From: Mastigocoleus testarum BC008
GTDB lineage: Bacteria > Cyanobacteriota > Cyanobacteriia > Cyanobacteriales > Nostocaceae
NCBI RefSeq assembly: GCF_001456025.1
Contig: NZ_LMTZ01000162.1
Span: 124,001-188,000 of the forward strand
Length of the DNA stretch: 64,000 nucleotides
Direction: 5' to 3'
The first letter of the stretch is position 1. Each line of letters opens with the position of its first letter. The position numbers were made by a program, and so were the translations under genes. A model generated the notes under the pieces. The model had not been told where the DNA came from and made no database searches. It worked only from the letters and a program-made list of their open reading frames with translations. Shown here piece after piece: positions 26,250 through 34,877 of the stretch.

Positions 26250-28826
26250 TTATAAGTTACAAATCTCTGCCCGAGAGAGAAAACTTATAATAGTCTGATT
26301 ATGAAGACTGATTACTGATGATTCCCAACTCAATCTATTGTTCTTCGTGTAACGTCGATTTACAGGTAATGGGAGACTACCTCGAGTTGGAGTGCTGAAA
26401 TTAAATTGTAAATCGCGTGGACCTAACCAAGAACCCCTTTCGCGCCAACCTACACGATCTCCGAAATCAACTAATTTTCGTTCATCGTCGTATTGTAGTG
26501 TAACTCCCAAGCTTTGGTAAATTTCTTGTTGAACACTAAAGCCAAAGTATCCCTGACTGTAGGCGACCCACAATAAATTTATGATATAGAAATCTTCACA
26601 AGGAAATTTTTCGATATCTTCTATATTCAGATACCTCTGTTCGTCCCTCCTCACAGCTTTTAATATTATATGTAAAGTTTCATCATCAGCTTCTCGCCAT
26701 TTTTTTCTGTACAAAAAGTCTGAAAGTTTTTTATATCGAGATGGTAACTTTACCCTAGATAATCTAATTTTACCATTTTCTTCAATTGGTTTATAAAATG
26801 TTTCTAATTTACTTAATTGAGAATTTAAATATTTTCCAGTCAACCAAGTACAAAAACGATTGATATCCCTTTTATTTAGTCCGTTAACTGCTTTCTTTGC
26901 ATCTCCAAATATAAATCTATTATTTAGCCATTTCTTTGGGGAAGTATGTTGTGAATCATTTATAAATAACTGATATTCAGCACAAGTTATATAACTATTA
27001 TCTTGCTCTAAAATTTCATTTACCCGTGTTAGATTATTTAACTGTCGTGCTAATTGTACTTCAGCAGCTAACTTAAATATTTCTGCATCATCTGATTCTA
27101 AACCTGCATCCAGTTTATCTATTAACTGTTGCCTTACTTGTTTATCAATTCGCCAACCTTCTTCTTCATAATACGCTATTACTAGAAATGCATTAACTGA
27201 CGGTGAAGGCATATTAATAATCGTACTGACAATGTTAGTTGCATCTTTTGATTGTGCGCCGTATAAACGAATAGTTTCTGACCACCAAGTTTGATCTATG
27301 TTTTGAATTAATATATTTTCTTGATGGGATTCACTGATTTCAATAGCAGCTAGATATTCTTGAAAGCTTAAGTGTGCAAATTCATATTCTCCTATTTCCT
27401 TTTCGACTAACAAAGCACAATCATCTTGAATATGTTTGATAAAATCTCTTGTATTATTTAAGTTTGGTAAATTAGTTAACTGTTGAGATATCCAATTTTT
27501 AGCTTCAGCTAATGTAAATTCTCGTGTTTGCTTTTGCATTAAACTTAATGCTAGTACTTGCAAAACTGATTGTTTTTGCGAAGCAGTTAAACCATGGAAT
27601 ATATTTTTAGCTCTTTGACGTTTTTCTAGTAAAATCTGACAAATATCTTTATATAATTCTACTCTTTTTCCTGGTAAAACATTTCCTCGACGATGAACAG
27701 TCGCAATCATTTTCAGTAATAGTGGGTTTACAGCCATTGCAACTAAAGGACGATTATTAATAATCCGCTCAATCAAATTAATAGCCTTTTCTTCTGCGAC
27801 TTGTTTAACTCCATCGTCAAATTGTCCTGCGCGACTTTTTATTTCTGTCTGTAAATACCAACGCTGTAAAAAATTTGTGATTTGTTCCCGATTAAATGGC
27901 TGAACTTCTAATTGATTAACTGCAATTCTTGATTTTACTTCTTTGTAACCATTGGGACGAGAAGTGAGAATAAAAACTGTATCAGGATAGTCTTGCATTT
28001 GACTATCTATCCAAGTTCTCACTTGCTGGCGTTGGGTTTTATTTGCAACTTCATCTAATCCATCCAGCATAATGATAAATTCGTTTTTCTGTAACTTATT
28101 ATTTACCCAATTAGAAGGTGGAATTAGATTTTTATTATTGATTTTTAAATTTTCTATATATTGCTGTATTAATGTTTTTAATGATGATTTATTACTGATT
28201 ATTAAGTCACGTATATCACGCAAATAGAATAAAACTGGAATAAGTTTTGGTGCTTTTTTATTAATTTCCTGCTCTTTTTTTATACTATAGATAAGTGTTA
28301 AATGTCTTAGTAATGTTGTTTTACCAGAACCTGGTCTACCTAAAATTACTAATCTTTTATATATACCTCTTCCTCCTAGATCTCTCGCAGCTAAACAATC
28401 CCAAATTGTTAAGTCTACCAAAGACTTATTTTGTGATACAGGGATAATATCTTGTCTCGTATTACTTGCATTATTTGCTGCTATTTTTAGAGGAACGAAT
28501 ACTTTCTGTAATTCTAAAGTAAACTCATTATCTAAACCTTGGGTTTCATCATCTCGACATTTATACTCTAATGCTTTGTAATAACTATTTTGAAAATCTG
28601 AAACCAAATCTTCCAGTCTGTCATTAATCAATTGACCTGTTTTTATAGCTTGCTGACGCTGTAGTTTTACCCAAAACAATCCTACATCTTTAATTATCTG
28701 AGCTAAAAACTCCCGTATTGTCAATGATACAATAAAAATTAAAGTAAAAATAAAAGATATAAATGCAGCATCTAAGTTGCGAATAATAAAATTATGAAAT
28801 GTTAAAAATACTCCAATCCCAGACAA
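26250..28826 (-). CDS. NACHT-domain NTPase with FGE-sulfatase-like C-terminus
   Basis: STAND-class NTPase. The Walker A is GRPGSGKTTLL with Lys169, Walker B is IIMLDGLDEVAN with Asp255, and TVFILTSRPNGY is the sensor region typical of NACHT. Helical repeats and a FAHLSFQEYLAA motif follow. The C-terminal part (from about 605) has CAEYQLFINDS and RFCTWLTGKYL, resembling a degenerate formylglycine-generating-enzyme (SUMF1) domain fused to NACHT in many cyanobacteria. The only usable start in this frame is a TTG at 28826, inside a hydrophobic segment. The frame stays open upstream for 72 codons to a TAA at 29043, beyond which a 62-codon membrane ORF continues in the same frame, so the protein looks N-terminally truncated. 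Bacterial NACHT proteins often act in signalling or phage defence; that role is inferred. Confidence 0.85.
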   Translation of the reverse strand: MSGIGVFLTFHNFIIRNLDAAFISFIFTLIFIVSLTIREFLAQIIKDVGLFWVKLQRQQAIKTGQLINDRLEDLVSDFQNSYYKALEYKCRDDETQGLDNEFTLELQKVFVPLKIAANNASNTRQDIIPVSQNKSLVDLTIWDCLAARDLGGRGIYKRLVILGRPGSGKTTLLRHLTLIYSIKKEQEINKKAPKLIPVLFYLRDIRDLIISNKSSLKTLIQQYIENLKINNKNLIPPSNWVNNKLQKNEFIIMLDGLDEVANKTQRQQVRTWIDSQMQDYPDTVFILTSRPNGYKEVKSRIAVNQLEVQPFNREQITNFLQRWYLQTEIKSRAGQFDDGVKQVAEEKAINLIERIINNRPLVAMAVNPLLLKMIATVHRRGNVLPGKRVELYKDICQILLEKRQRAKNIFHGLTASQKQSVLQVLALSLMQKQTREFTLAEAKNWISQQLTNLPNLNNTRDFIKHIQDDCALLVEKEIGEYEFAHLSFQEYLAAIEISESHQENILIQNIDQTWWSETIRLYGAQSKDATNIVSTIINMPSPSVNAFLVIAYYEEEGWRIDKQVRQQLIDKLDAGLESDDAEIFKLAAEVQLARQLNNLTRVNEILEQDNSYITCAEYQLFINDSQHTSPKKWLNNRFIFGDAKKAVNGLNKRDINRFCTWLTGKYLNSQLSKLETFYKPIEENGKIRLSRVKLPSRYKKLSDFLYRKKWREADDETLHIILKAVRRDEQRYLNIEDIEKFPCEDFYIINLLWVAYSQGYFGFSVQQEIYQSLGVTLQYDDERKLVDFGDRVGWRERGSWLGPRDLQFNFSTPTRGSLPLPVNRRYTKNNRLSWESSVISLHNQTIISFLSRAEICNL

Positions 28827-29042
28827 TAAGAATAATAATATATTTTGCCATAATTTCGGAATTAATAGAAAGCTTGGTATTATTGCACCAAATCCACATA
28901 AAATTAATGATATGTAACCAAATAGGATATTATATTGTCCAGTTAAGATATTAAATTGCTGTAATCCATAGATGATACCACCTACTATAAGTAGTGATAA
29001 TCCAGCGAGCGAATTTGATTGTGAATTTATATTATGTTTTGT

Positions 29043-29231
29043 TTATTTTGGTTGTATGTCTGTCATTAAAAAAGTGAGAATACAAAGTATAACAGTACAA
29101 ACAACTGTAACAATCAATATTATCTTTGGATCTGCTTTAATACCCGGTATTTGATTGATAAAGTAGGCCAAAATACCGTTAATTAGTACTGTAAATATTG
29201 GCGCTAAATAGTATTTTGTAAATTTAGGCAT
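29043..29231 (-). pseudogene. Detached membrane N-terminus of the NACHT gene
   Basis: A 62-codon ORF starting MPKFTKYYLAPIF with two hydrophobic segments ends at a TAA (29043-29045). The same frame then runs open, without any ATG or GTG and through further hydrophobic sequence (LSLLIVGGIIYGL, LILCGFGAIIPSFLLI), into the NACHT gene. This fits one original gene of about 993 codons split by a nonsense mutation. Alternatively it is a real small membrane protein translated on its own. Confidence 0.6.
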
Positions 29232-29548
29232 ACTTTTCGAGTACTTTTAGCTATTTGTATTTTTATAAACAGAGAATTGGCATATCTAAATATTCACATT
29301 TAACCACATCTAAATATTTAATTATAGGATTTCAGGTTACAAAACCCTAAACAGCTTATTATTAGACATCTCCGAAAAAGAATATAAAAGCCTTGTGTTG
29401 TCAGGGGTGATATCTCATTCCTGGAGATGTCTATTATATTTCGCCAAAATCATACTGATAATATATGAGGTGCGTTACGCTTCGCTAACAGCACCCTACA
29501 AATCATTGCAAAATAGAAAGAATCTTCCCAAATATTAAGTATTTTGAA
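29232..29548. other. Intergenic region with small inverted-repeat elements
   Basis: No gene. It contains a short element with TAGACATCTCC / GGAGATGTCTA ends (29363-29433) and, near 29467-29500, a GGTGCGTTACGCTTCGCTAACAGCACC-type palindromic repeat, of which the arms are GGTGCGTTA and TAACAGCACC. Confidence 0.5.
29363..29433. mobile_element. Possible 71-bp MITE
   Basis: Perfect 11-base terminal inverted repeats (TAGACATCTCC and GGAGATGTCTA) flank about 50 bases with no coding capacity. The ends resemble transposon termini common in cyanobacteria. No transposase is present and no target duplication was confirmed. Confidence 0.4.
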
Positions 29549-30325
29549 TTATGCTCTCTTCAAATTCTTAAATAAACTAATTATCACCAAAGCTGTTACA
29601 CATAAAAAAGCCACAATCTTGATGATATGGTTTTCCCAATTTTTAATTGCGATCGCAACTAAAGCCCAAATAGTTACACCTGTATAAGTAAGGTCTCTAT
29701 TTTGCAGGACAGTAACGACAGAAATTGCAGCAGCGACCAATGTCATAATTACAGTCCAAGCTTGAGCAGATATACCCCAACTATTCCAATTTTGAGCGTA
29801 CAAAGCAGAGGCGACATTAACAACCGTAGCAACGCTAATCCAACCTAGATAAATCCCTATGGGATAATGAACGCACCATCTTTTGACACGAGATGTCGCA
29901 GTCTTACTAGTTCCCAAATGCAGATATGTTGCAATCAGTGGTAGCAAAATTATAACCATTGCGACTACTGAAAGTGTAAATAAACGAAATGAAAACAAAT
30001 ATACCCAAATACTTTGAGCAATAGATGCAATTACTAAAAAATACCCGATTTTACGTAAATCGGGGTCATTTCTCTGGTTAGGTAAGACTTGATAAGTAGC
30101 GAAAGCAAATAATCCGAGGTAGATTAACCCCCAAATAACAAATGCATAATTAGCAGGAATAATCAAAACTTCTTTGAACAAAGTATTAGAGATTTGACCA
30201 ATAGTAAGTCCATTAAACGGGAAAATATTTGATGCAACGTTGACGACGAAAGCTAGGATAATTGCTACAAGAGTGACAATTTGTCGCAGAAAATCCCGGT
30301 GGTTACTAGATGAAGAATGCTGCAT
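29549..30325 (-). CDS. TspO/MBR-like tryptophan-rich membrane protein
   Basis: Polytopic membrane protein of 258 aa with about seven hydrophobic segments. The segment PANYAFVIWGLIYLGLFAFATYQ is close to the conserved TspO/MBR core, of which FVIWGLIYLGL is the key part, and GIYLGWISVATVVN matches a later core helix. Cyanobacteria carry such extended relatives of TspO, which in other organisms bind tetrapyrroles. A true tetrapyrrole-binding role is not shown. It is longer than classical TspO (about 160 aa). A partial copy of its middle region lies at 34555-34665. Confidence 0.75.
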   Translation of the reverse strand: MQHSSSSNHRDFLRQIVTLVAIILAFVVNVASNIFPFNGLTIGQISNTLFKEVLIIPANYAFVIWGLIYLGLFAFATYQVLPNQRNDPDLRKIGYFLVIASIAQSIWVYLFSFRLFTLSVVAMVIILLPLIATYLHLGTSKTATSRVKRWCVHYPIGIYLGWISVATVVNVASALYAQNWNSWGISAQAWTVIMTLVAAAISVVTVLQNRDLTYTGVTIWALVAIAIKNWENHIIKIVAFLCVTALVIISLFKNLKRA

Positions 30326-30507
30326 GGAATTGAAGAAAATTACCTATTTTCAATATTCTCACTTCCCCAATAAGGAATACAACTCTCCTAAATCGGGAGA
30401 AAGGGTATGGTGATTATTAGATATAAATAATACTTCAATCCCACAACTAAAAACCTAAGCTATTAAACAGTTTTGAGTTTCAATATATTAAATGACTGTG
30501 ACTATTC

Positions 30508-30918
30508 TTAGTAAGTCAATCGTCCGTTTCTATTGTGAATATCATTTAACCTAATTGAGGTATTTCTGTATCTACCATTTCTTTTTCTACAAGATGCGAC
30601 TAATGTACTTCCTCTAACTCCAATTTTACGACAACTTCTTTGGAAGGAGGCTGATTCTCTTCCACCACTAAATCTTAGGACGCCGTTATCATTATAAATT
30701 CCCTGTAAACGTATTGAACTTTTCTTATAGCGACCATTTATCATACGACAACTGGATTGCAAGTAAGCATTACCCCTAAAACTTACTATTCCGCTCCTGC
30801 GACAGGTTTTCTGAAAAGTTGATGGGGCAGCAGAAGCGGGGGGATTAATTGCTAAAATAGCAGAACTACCAACGATTATTGCACCAACTGATAGTAAGAG
30901 TTTCTTTTTAATAGACAT
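30508..30918 (-). CDS. Secreted cyanovirin-N homology (CVNH) domain protein
   Basis: Predicted secreted lectin-like protein of 136 aa. The ATG at 30918 is preferred because AAAGGA lies just upstream and a classic signal peptide follows (MSIKKKLLLSVGAIIVG, then cleavage after ASA). A longer start at 30981 would bury that signal. The mature part is two CVNH repeats, each with TFQKTC/SFQRSC, an SCR-type second Cys, GRYKKSSIRL/GRYRNTSIRL and an NGxLRF/NGRLTY ending. Four cysteines fit two disulfides as in cyanovirin-N. The domain is unusually Arg/Lys rich compared with cyanovirin-N, so ligand preference may differ. Sugar binding is inferred from the family. Confidence 0.88.
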   Translation of the reverse strand: MSIKKKLLLSVGAIIVGSSAILAINPPASAAPSTFQKTCRRSGIVSFRGNAYLQSSCRMINGRYKKSSIRLQGIYNDNGVLRFSGGRESASFQRSCRKIGVRGSTLVASCRKRNGRYRNTSIRLNDIHNRNGRLTY

Positions 30919-31226
30919 AACTTTATCCTTTATCTTTTGATAGGTTAGTTTTTCAAAATTCTGTTTTGGCTTGTTTGCCATTCTTTCTATACATTAATAA
31001 ATTCATGCTTGCAAAATAAACTACAAAATCTGGTCTATTTAATACACTTTTTTGAACAAATATTAGCGTAATTATGCACGCAGTATTGCAGAAAACTGCA
31101 TGCTACCTATCGAATAATGCATTACAATGTAAGGCCGGTAAAGGTTAATTTAAGTTACTAAAAGCTAAGAAAAGTAATAGTTTAACTGAAGCTTACAAGC
31201 TCCTAGTAATAGGGTATAACGAATAA

Positions 31227-31261
31227 AAAGCTGCTCAAGATGTCTAATAATGAGTAGCTTT
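31227..31261. terminator. Hairpin, copy 1 of duplicated terminator
   Basis: AAAGCTGCTCA (31227-31237) pairs, with one G-T wobble, with TGAGTAGCTTA (31251-31261). A matching hairpin at 32098-32132 follows the 144-aa gene. Here it follows the decayed copy of that gene's 3' end on the minus strand. Confidence 0.6.
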
Positions 31262-31299
31262 ATATATCAATTAACTTTCAGATTGTAACCTTGAATTAT

Positions 31300-31418
31300 T
31301 TATCAGCTTTCTTCGGGACCTACAATATTAGCAGCAGGAGGATTACTATCGTCACCGATCGTTATCTTAATATTAATCTTCTTCCTTGACGGTCAAAAGT
31401 ATCTTTCCCAGGTGTTTT
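31300..31418 (-). pseudogene. Decayed 3' copy of the 144-aa secreted-protein gene
   Basis: Minus-strand translation gives TPGKDTFDRQGRRLIL, close to TPGRNAFDRQGRKLVL near the C-terminus of the 144-aa protein at 32183. The frame then breaks, and an ending ...VGPEES* in a shifted frame replaces PFEE*. The flanking terminator is also duplicated. This is the remnant of a tandem duplication with an offset of about 870 bases. Confidence 0.7.
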
Positions 31419-31423
31419 AAACT

Positions 31424-31801
31424 CTATTTTTTAGGACATTTTGATACAGCACAGAAGGAGGAAATTTTATTAGCAAACCTACCAAGACTTCGTCCCGTGT
31501 TGGGTCTGACCACAGTAGATCGACCTTTGAAATTTTTCCCAGTATAGAACCTCCAGGCTACACTGCTATTGATTTCAACAAAATCAGCTCTATTATCAAA
31601 ACCAACTTTACTGAGATCTGATATACCGCTGTTACTCCCAAATGAGCCTCTTCTATCTCTATCCCTTAAAGTTACTTCTTTTAAAGCTCTCGAATTTCTT
31701 CTAGGTCTTGCAGATGCTTCTGAAAGAGTAAGCGTAGTTCCAGCAACAGAAGTTAATGTTAAAAGTGCTAGAGCAGTTAGCTGTTTATTAAATTTGAACA
31801 T
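31424..31801 (-). CDS. Secreted beta/gamma-crystallin-like small protein
   Basis: 125-aa protein with a signal peptide (MFKFNKQLTALALLTLTSVAGTT region, cleaved near ASA) and an Arg-rich mature N-terminus. The C-terminal half has SVAWRFYTGKNFKGRSTVV and LGRFANKISSF, matching the Greek-key pattern of beta/gamma-crystallin motifs (aromatic, then F-x-G). Two cysteines lie near the end (FCAVSKCPKK) and could form a disulfide. It is probably extracellular or periplasmic; the function is unknown. It sits among other small secreted basic proteins in this zone. Confidence 0.7.
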   Translation of the reverse strand: MFKFNKQLTALALLTLTSVAGTTLTLSEASARPRRNSRALKEVTLRDRDRRGSFGSNSGISDLSKVGFDNRADFVEINSSVAWRFYTGKNFKGRSTVVRPNTGRSLGRFANKISSFCAVSKCPKK

Positions 31802-32097
31802 GATTGTTATTTCCTAGGTTGAGGATTTATCGTAAAACTTTGCTTTATGTATTTCCAATTAATAGATTAATGTATTTGATTTAGTCAGATAAACTACAAA
31901 AAGTGGTGTTTGCATTACATTTATGTGAATATTAATATGCTGAATTATGTATGTTAAATGCCAGAAAAGTGTATGCTATCTATCAAATGCCAAACATAAT
32001 TTAATTGTAAAAAAAGATTAATTTAAGTTGATTAAATATAAAAAATTAACAAATAAACTGAGTCTTAAAAGCTTATAACATAGGATATGACGAATAA

Positions 32098-32132
32098 AAA
32101 GCTACTCAAAATGTCTAATAATGAGTAGCTTT
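32098..32132 (-). terminator. Hairpin terminator of the 144-aa gene, copy 2
   Basis: AAAGCTACTCA (32098-32108) and TGAGTAGCTTT (32122-32132) are perfectly complementary over 11 bases with a 13-base loop, located 50 bases after the stop of the minus-strand gene. The A-rich stretch on the plus strand before the left arm provides a U-run on the minus transcript. Confidence 0.75.
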
Positions 32133-32182
32133 ATATAAAAATTAAGTTTTAGATTTTAACCCTGAATTATTTTTTTATAAGT

Positions 32183-32617
32183 CTATTCCTCAAAAGGAGC
32201 TATTTGAGGGACAGGACCATCTGTACCACCAGTTTTTAACACTAACTTTCTTCCTTGACGGTCAAAAGCATTTCTTCCGGGTGTTAGTCTTACACTTGCA
32301 ACTCTGTATCCTTGACCAATAATTTCATCATATTTGACTAATGGATGACGTACTCTACGTCTAAGTTTAAAACAACGTCGGAAACTAAATTGTCCTTTTG
32401 AACGTAAAAAAGATTTCCTTCTTCCAAGATTGAAGTCAACTCCACGATTAGTTCTGTTTATGAGAGTATACCTATAACAACGTCGTCTAATTTTGGTCGG
32501 GCGTATTTCTTGTGCAATTGCACTATCAAGAAATATCATTCCTCCTAACATTGATGCTAAAGCTGCACCACCAAATAGAATATGCTTTAGATTTATTTTT
32601 TTTGTTGTATTTTTCAT
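32183..32617 (-). CDS. Small basic secreted protein, unknown family
   Basis: 144-aa protein with a signal-type N-terminus (hydrophobic around residues 13-32, ending SAIAQE). The mature part is very Arg-rich, with two cysteines (RRCYRYT and FRRCFKL) that may pair, and a conserved-looking GYRVASVRLTPGRNAFDRQGRKL near the end, whose core is RLTPGRNAF. No family is recognised. A broken copy of its 3' end, including the terminator, lies 870 bases downstream, so the gene was once tandemly duplicated. A short inverted repeat, AAATAAATAG / CTATTTATTT (32643-32683), lies just upstream and may be regulatory. Confidence 0.75.
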   Translation of the reverse strand: MKNTTKKINLKHILFGGAALASMLGGMIFLDSAIAQEIRPTKIRRRCYRYTLINRTNRGVDFNLGRRKSFLRSKGQFSFRRCFKLRRRVRHPLVKYDEIIGQGYRVASVRLTPGRNAFDRQGRKLVLKTGGTDGPVPQIAPFEE

Positions 32618-33030
32618 AGTTTTAGCTTTAAATAAAGAATTGAAATAAATAGAGATTTTCGCTTTTTTACTGACTATTTATTTATTTCGTAATACCAATC
32701 TATCCTTGAGATATCGGGTAATAGTTACGTATTTTTCGGAATTAAGAGACAAAACAATTAAGTATTTTTAGATTTTCACACTTTGGGGTTGTTATATCCT
32801 GTTTTTATAAGTTTTTTTGGAAAAAAATTAAATGCAATAACGATAGCAAATAACTGTCTAAACAATTACTCACTACCACCATCATTAATATTTGCTAGAT
32901 CTACTCGAATAGACTCTATTTAAAACTCAAATTTTAGTGATTTTAATTTTTGTTAGCAAAGCTACTTTGACTTTCACGTAGCGTTACAATTGCTATATTA
33001 CTTCGACTTTCCTTGGTTTTATCTTTAGTT
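32618..33030. other. Intergenic region, little recognisable content
   Basis: About 410 AT-rich bases. The 10-base inverted repeat AAATAAATAG (32643-32652) / CTATTTATTT (32674-32683) near the start of the 144-aa gene is the only clear structure. Confidence 0.45.
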
Positions 33031-33549
33031 TTAGACGACTTTACAGCGTTGTGCTTTCCTCCAAGCATCTGGAGTATTGTTATAGTAACCGTGAAACTGT
33101 TCGTAGAAATGATTGATATTTTGATAACCTACATCTAAAGCAATTTGCTTCACTGAGTGGTTAGTTTCTAAAAGTAAACGCTTTGCTTCTACTATCCGAC
33201 GTTCGACAATCCAATTATTAACTGTTTTCCCTGTCAGTCTTTTTACTAAATCAGTTAAGTAAGCAGAGGAATAACCCACAGCTTGAGCTACTTTTTTTAA
33301 ACTAATAGGTTGATCGTAATTTAATTCAATAAACTCAAATACTTCCTTTAGTCTAGAAGTCGATGGGAATATAGACTCAGAGTAATTTGATTTTTTACTT
33401 GCTTCAGTACTATAAATCTTCTTATCTGCTAACTGAATTTTAATAAAGTCATTTTTTGCACTAATAACCTCAAATCCTGCCTTTTTTAGGCATTTAACTA
33501 CAAAATTTTTGGTTTTAGTATGTTCATTGTCGAATACAATCTTAATCAT
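33031..33549 (-). CDS. AraC-type transcriptional regulator (short)
   Basis: 172-aa protein with a C-terminal AraC/XylS DNA-binding domain (residues about 70-165). Its two helix-turn-helix units are SLKKVAQAVGYSSAYLTDLVKR and SVKQIALDVGYQNINHFYEQF, recognisable by KVAQAVGYSS and QIALDVGYQN. The N-terminal 60 residues (MIKIVFDNEHTKTKNFVVK) match no known ligand domain and are too short for a full receiver domain. The upstream region and first codons (ATG ATT AAG) are homologous to those of the lipoprotein gene at 33676, suggesting joint control. Confidence 0.85.
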   Translation of the reverse strand: MIKIVFDNEHTKTKNFVVKCLKKAGFEVISAKNDFIKIQLADKKIYSTEASKKSNYSESIFPSTSRLKEVFEFIELNYDQPISLKKVAQAVGYSSAYLTDLVKRLTGKTVNNWIVERRIVEAKRLLLETNHSVKQIALDVGYQNINHFYEQFHGYYNNTPDAWRKAQRCKVV

Positions 33550-33650
33550 TGTCTCTTGAATACTTGAGATAAATCATAGGTGATCCTATTATTTCTTCAC
33601 TTGAGAGCAACCCTATTTATCTCAAATAGTCTATTTTTTAATAAAAATTA
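33541..33650 (-). promoter_or_regulatory. Duplicated upstream region, copy A (before the AraC gene)
   Basis: Contains the inverted repeat TTGAGATAAAT (33564-33574) / ATTTATCTCAA (33615-33625) and the shared stretch AGAGCAACCCTATTTATC. A similar arrangement precedes the lipoprotein gene (34431-34545). The homology extends into the first codons of both genes. Confidence 0.6.
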
Positions 33651-33675
33651 TTATTTTATAACCTACTTGTATGTA

Positions 33676-34437
33676 TTATTTGGATGTTTTCCCTTGGGTA
33701 ACGACACCACATCTGAGATCCTTTATAGCTTCCGAACTGGGGATACAATAAACCTGTACTGATTTAATTGCAGCATCATCACGAAATTCCTTTGTTTGGT
33801 TATATTCTCCTTGTTGAGATTTGTAGATACCTGCAAAGTTGTTAGGTGATGTTGAGGGACGAAAAGCGATATTTTTGGGTTGATTTGCAAAACTGACAGA
33901 CTCTCGAGACTCATTAGCAGTGCTGTAAGCTAGAGTTGCTTCACCGTAAGCAGCTTGTGCATCTTTAATTGTTGTTCCGACCCCTATTCCTTTATCCGTA
34001 CGATAATCAGGGTTGTCAGTAATTATTGTTGTAATAACATCGGAATCAGAGAAAGTGGTGTTAGCGGGATAGATGATGTGATATTGGGTGTTTCCATCTT
34101 TATTCACAGAAATTGCATCAAAATCTACCATGAAAGGTGATTTCACCTCAAATTTGACTTCGGAACCTAAGGATTTTTTCAGTTCCCCGTAAGTCATTCC
34201 TAAGCGCGCATCACCAATTCCTTGGGGAGATATGAGGTGGGAAGAATTGACCTTAGTTGTTTTAGGTGATGTCGAAACTAGATCTGTGCTTGGACTTGCT
34301 GAGGTTTCTTCGGAAGTAGTTGTAGAAGTAGGTGGGCTACAACTAGCGAGGGTTACTAAGATGCTGAGAACAAATAATGGGTAAATAAACAGGTTCTTGA
34401 TTTTATTATTTTCGCTGCTTGATAAAGTCTTAATCAT
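33676..34437 (-). CDS. Putative lipoprotein, unknown function
   Basis: 253-aa protein with an N-terminal hydrophobic stretch and lipobox LASC (Cys near residue 33), followed by a Ser/Thr-rich linker. The folded part (LISPQGIGDARLGMTYGEL onward) resembles small secreted cyanobacterial proteins with a GIGxxRLGMT motif, but no named family is certain. Two late cysteines (VYCIPSS and LRCGVV) may pair. It is likely anchored to a membrane facing the periplasm. Its 5' region is homologous to that of the adjacent AraC gene, which may regulate it. Confidence 0.75.
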   Translation of the reverse strand: MIKTLSSSENNKIKNLFIYPLFVLSILVTLASCSPPTSTTTSEETSASPSTDLVSTSPKTTKVNSSHLISPQGIGDARLGMTYGELKKSLGSEVKFEVKSPFMVDFDAISVNKDGNTQYHIIYPANTTFSDSDVITTIITDNPDYRTDKGIGVGTTIKDAQAAYGEATLAYSTANESRESVSFANQPKNIAFRPSTSPNNFAGIYKSQQGEYNQTKEFRDDAAIKSVQVYCIPSSEAIKDLRCGVVTQGKTSK

Positions 34438-34545
34438 TCTCTATGGGATGTTATTTGAGATAAATTAGGGTTTATTTTACAGTTGAGCGACTTAAGAGCA
34501 ACCCTATTTATCCGAAATACGGTAAATATTTAATAAAAGTTTGTA
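34431..34545 (-). promoter_or_regulatory. Duplicated upstream region, copy B (before the lipoprotein gene)
   Basis: Shares with copy A the TTGAGATAAAT element (34455-34465), the AGAGCAACCCTATTTATC stretch (about 34495-34512) and TTTAATAAAA. The right arm of the inverted repeat is mutated (ATTTATCCG), so the hairpin is weaker here. Confidence 0.55.
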
Positions 34546-34554
34546 AAACTTGGA

Positions 34555-34665
34555 AGTAAAAACAGATATACCCAAATACCGTAAGCAATGGATGCAATTA
34601 CTAAAAAATACCCGAATTTAGGTAAATCGGGCTCATGATTCTGAACGGGTAGGATTTGATAGATT
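34555..34665 (-). pseudogene. Relic fragment of the TspO-like gene
   Basis: Minus-strand translation gives about 35 residues including PDLPKFGYFLVIASIAYGIW, matching PDLRKIGYFLVIASIAQSIW of the 258-aa membrane protein at 29549. The rest of the gene is missing. It is a partial duplication or the remains of a paralogue. Confidence 0.75.
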
Positions 34666-34762
34666 TCTGTATGAGAAATTATTGAGAGAAGTAGGACTGG
34701 AAGTTTTTAAATAGGTATGTTGATATAGCGATCGCCCGCAGATTTGTGAATAGATAAATCCT

Positions 34763-34790
34763 GTAGAGACGTTGCATGCAACGTCTCTAC
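34763..34790. repeat. Perfect 28-bp palindrome
   Basis: Arms GTAGAGACGTTGCA and TGCAACGTCTCTAC are perfect complements. It belongs to the palindrome family found at 25911, 45208 and 46722-46834, with a different but still complementary core. Confidence 0.9.
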
Positions 34791-34877
34791 AATCTTGATT
34801 CTCATGAGTGATTTAGGATTACTATATTTCGCTATGACTGAACTATATTTATCTATATCCCGTACGGTAAATTACTG

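Noticed and set aside
30919..30981. Longer start for the CVNH protein
   Set aside because: It would place 21 residues before the signal peptide; the ATG at 30918 has its own AAAGGA site.
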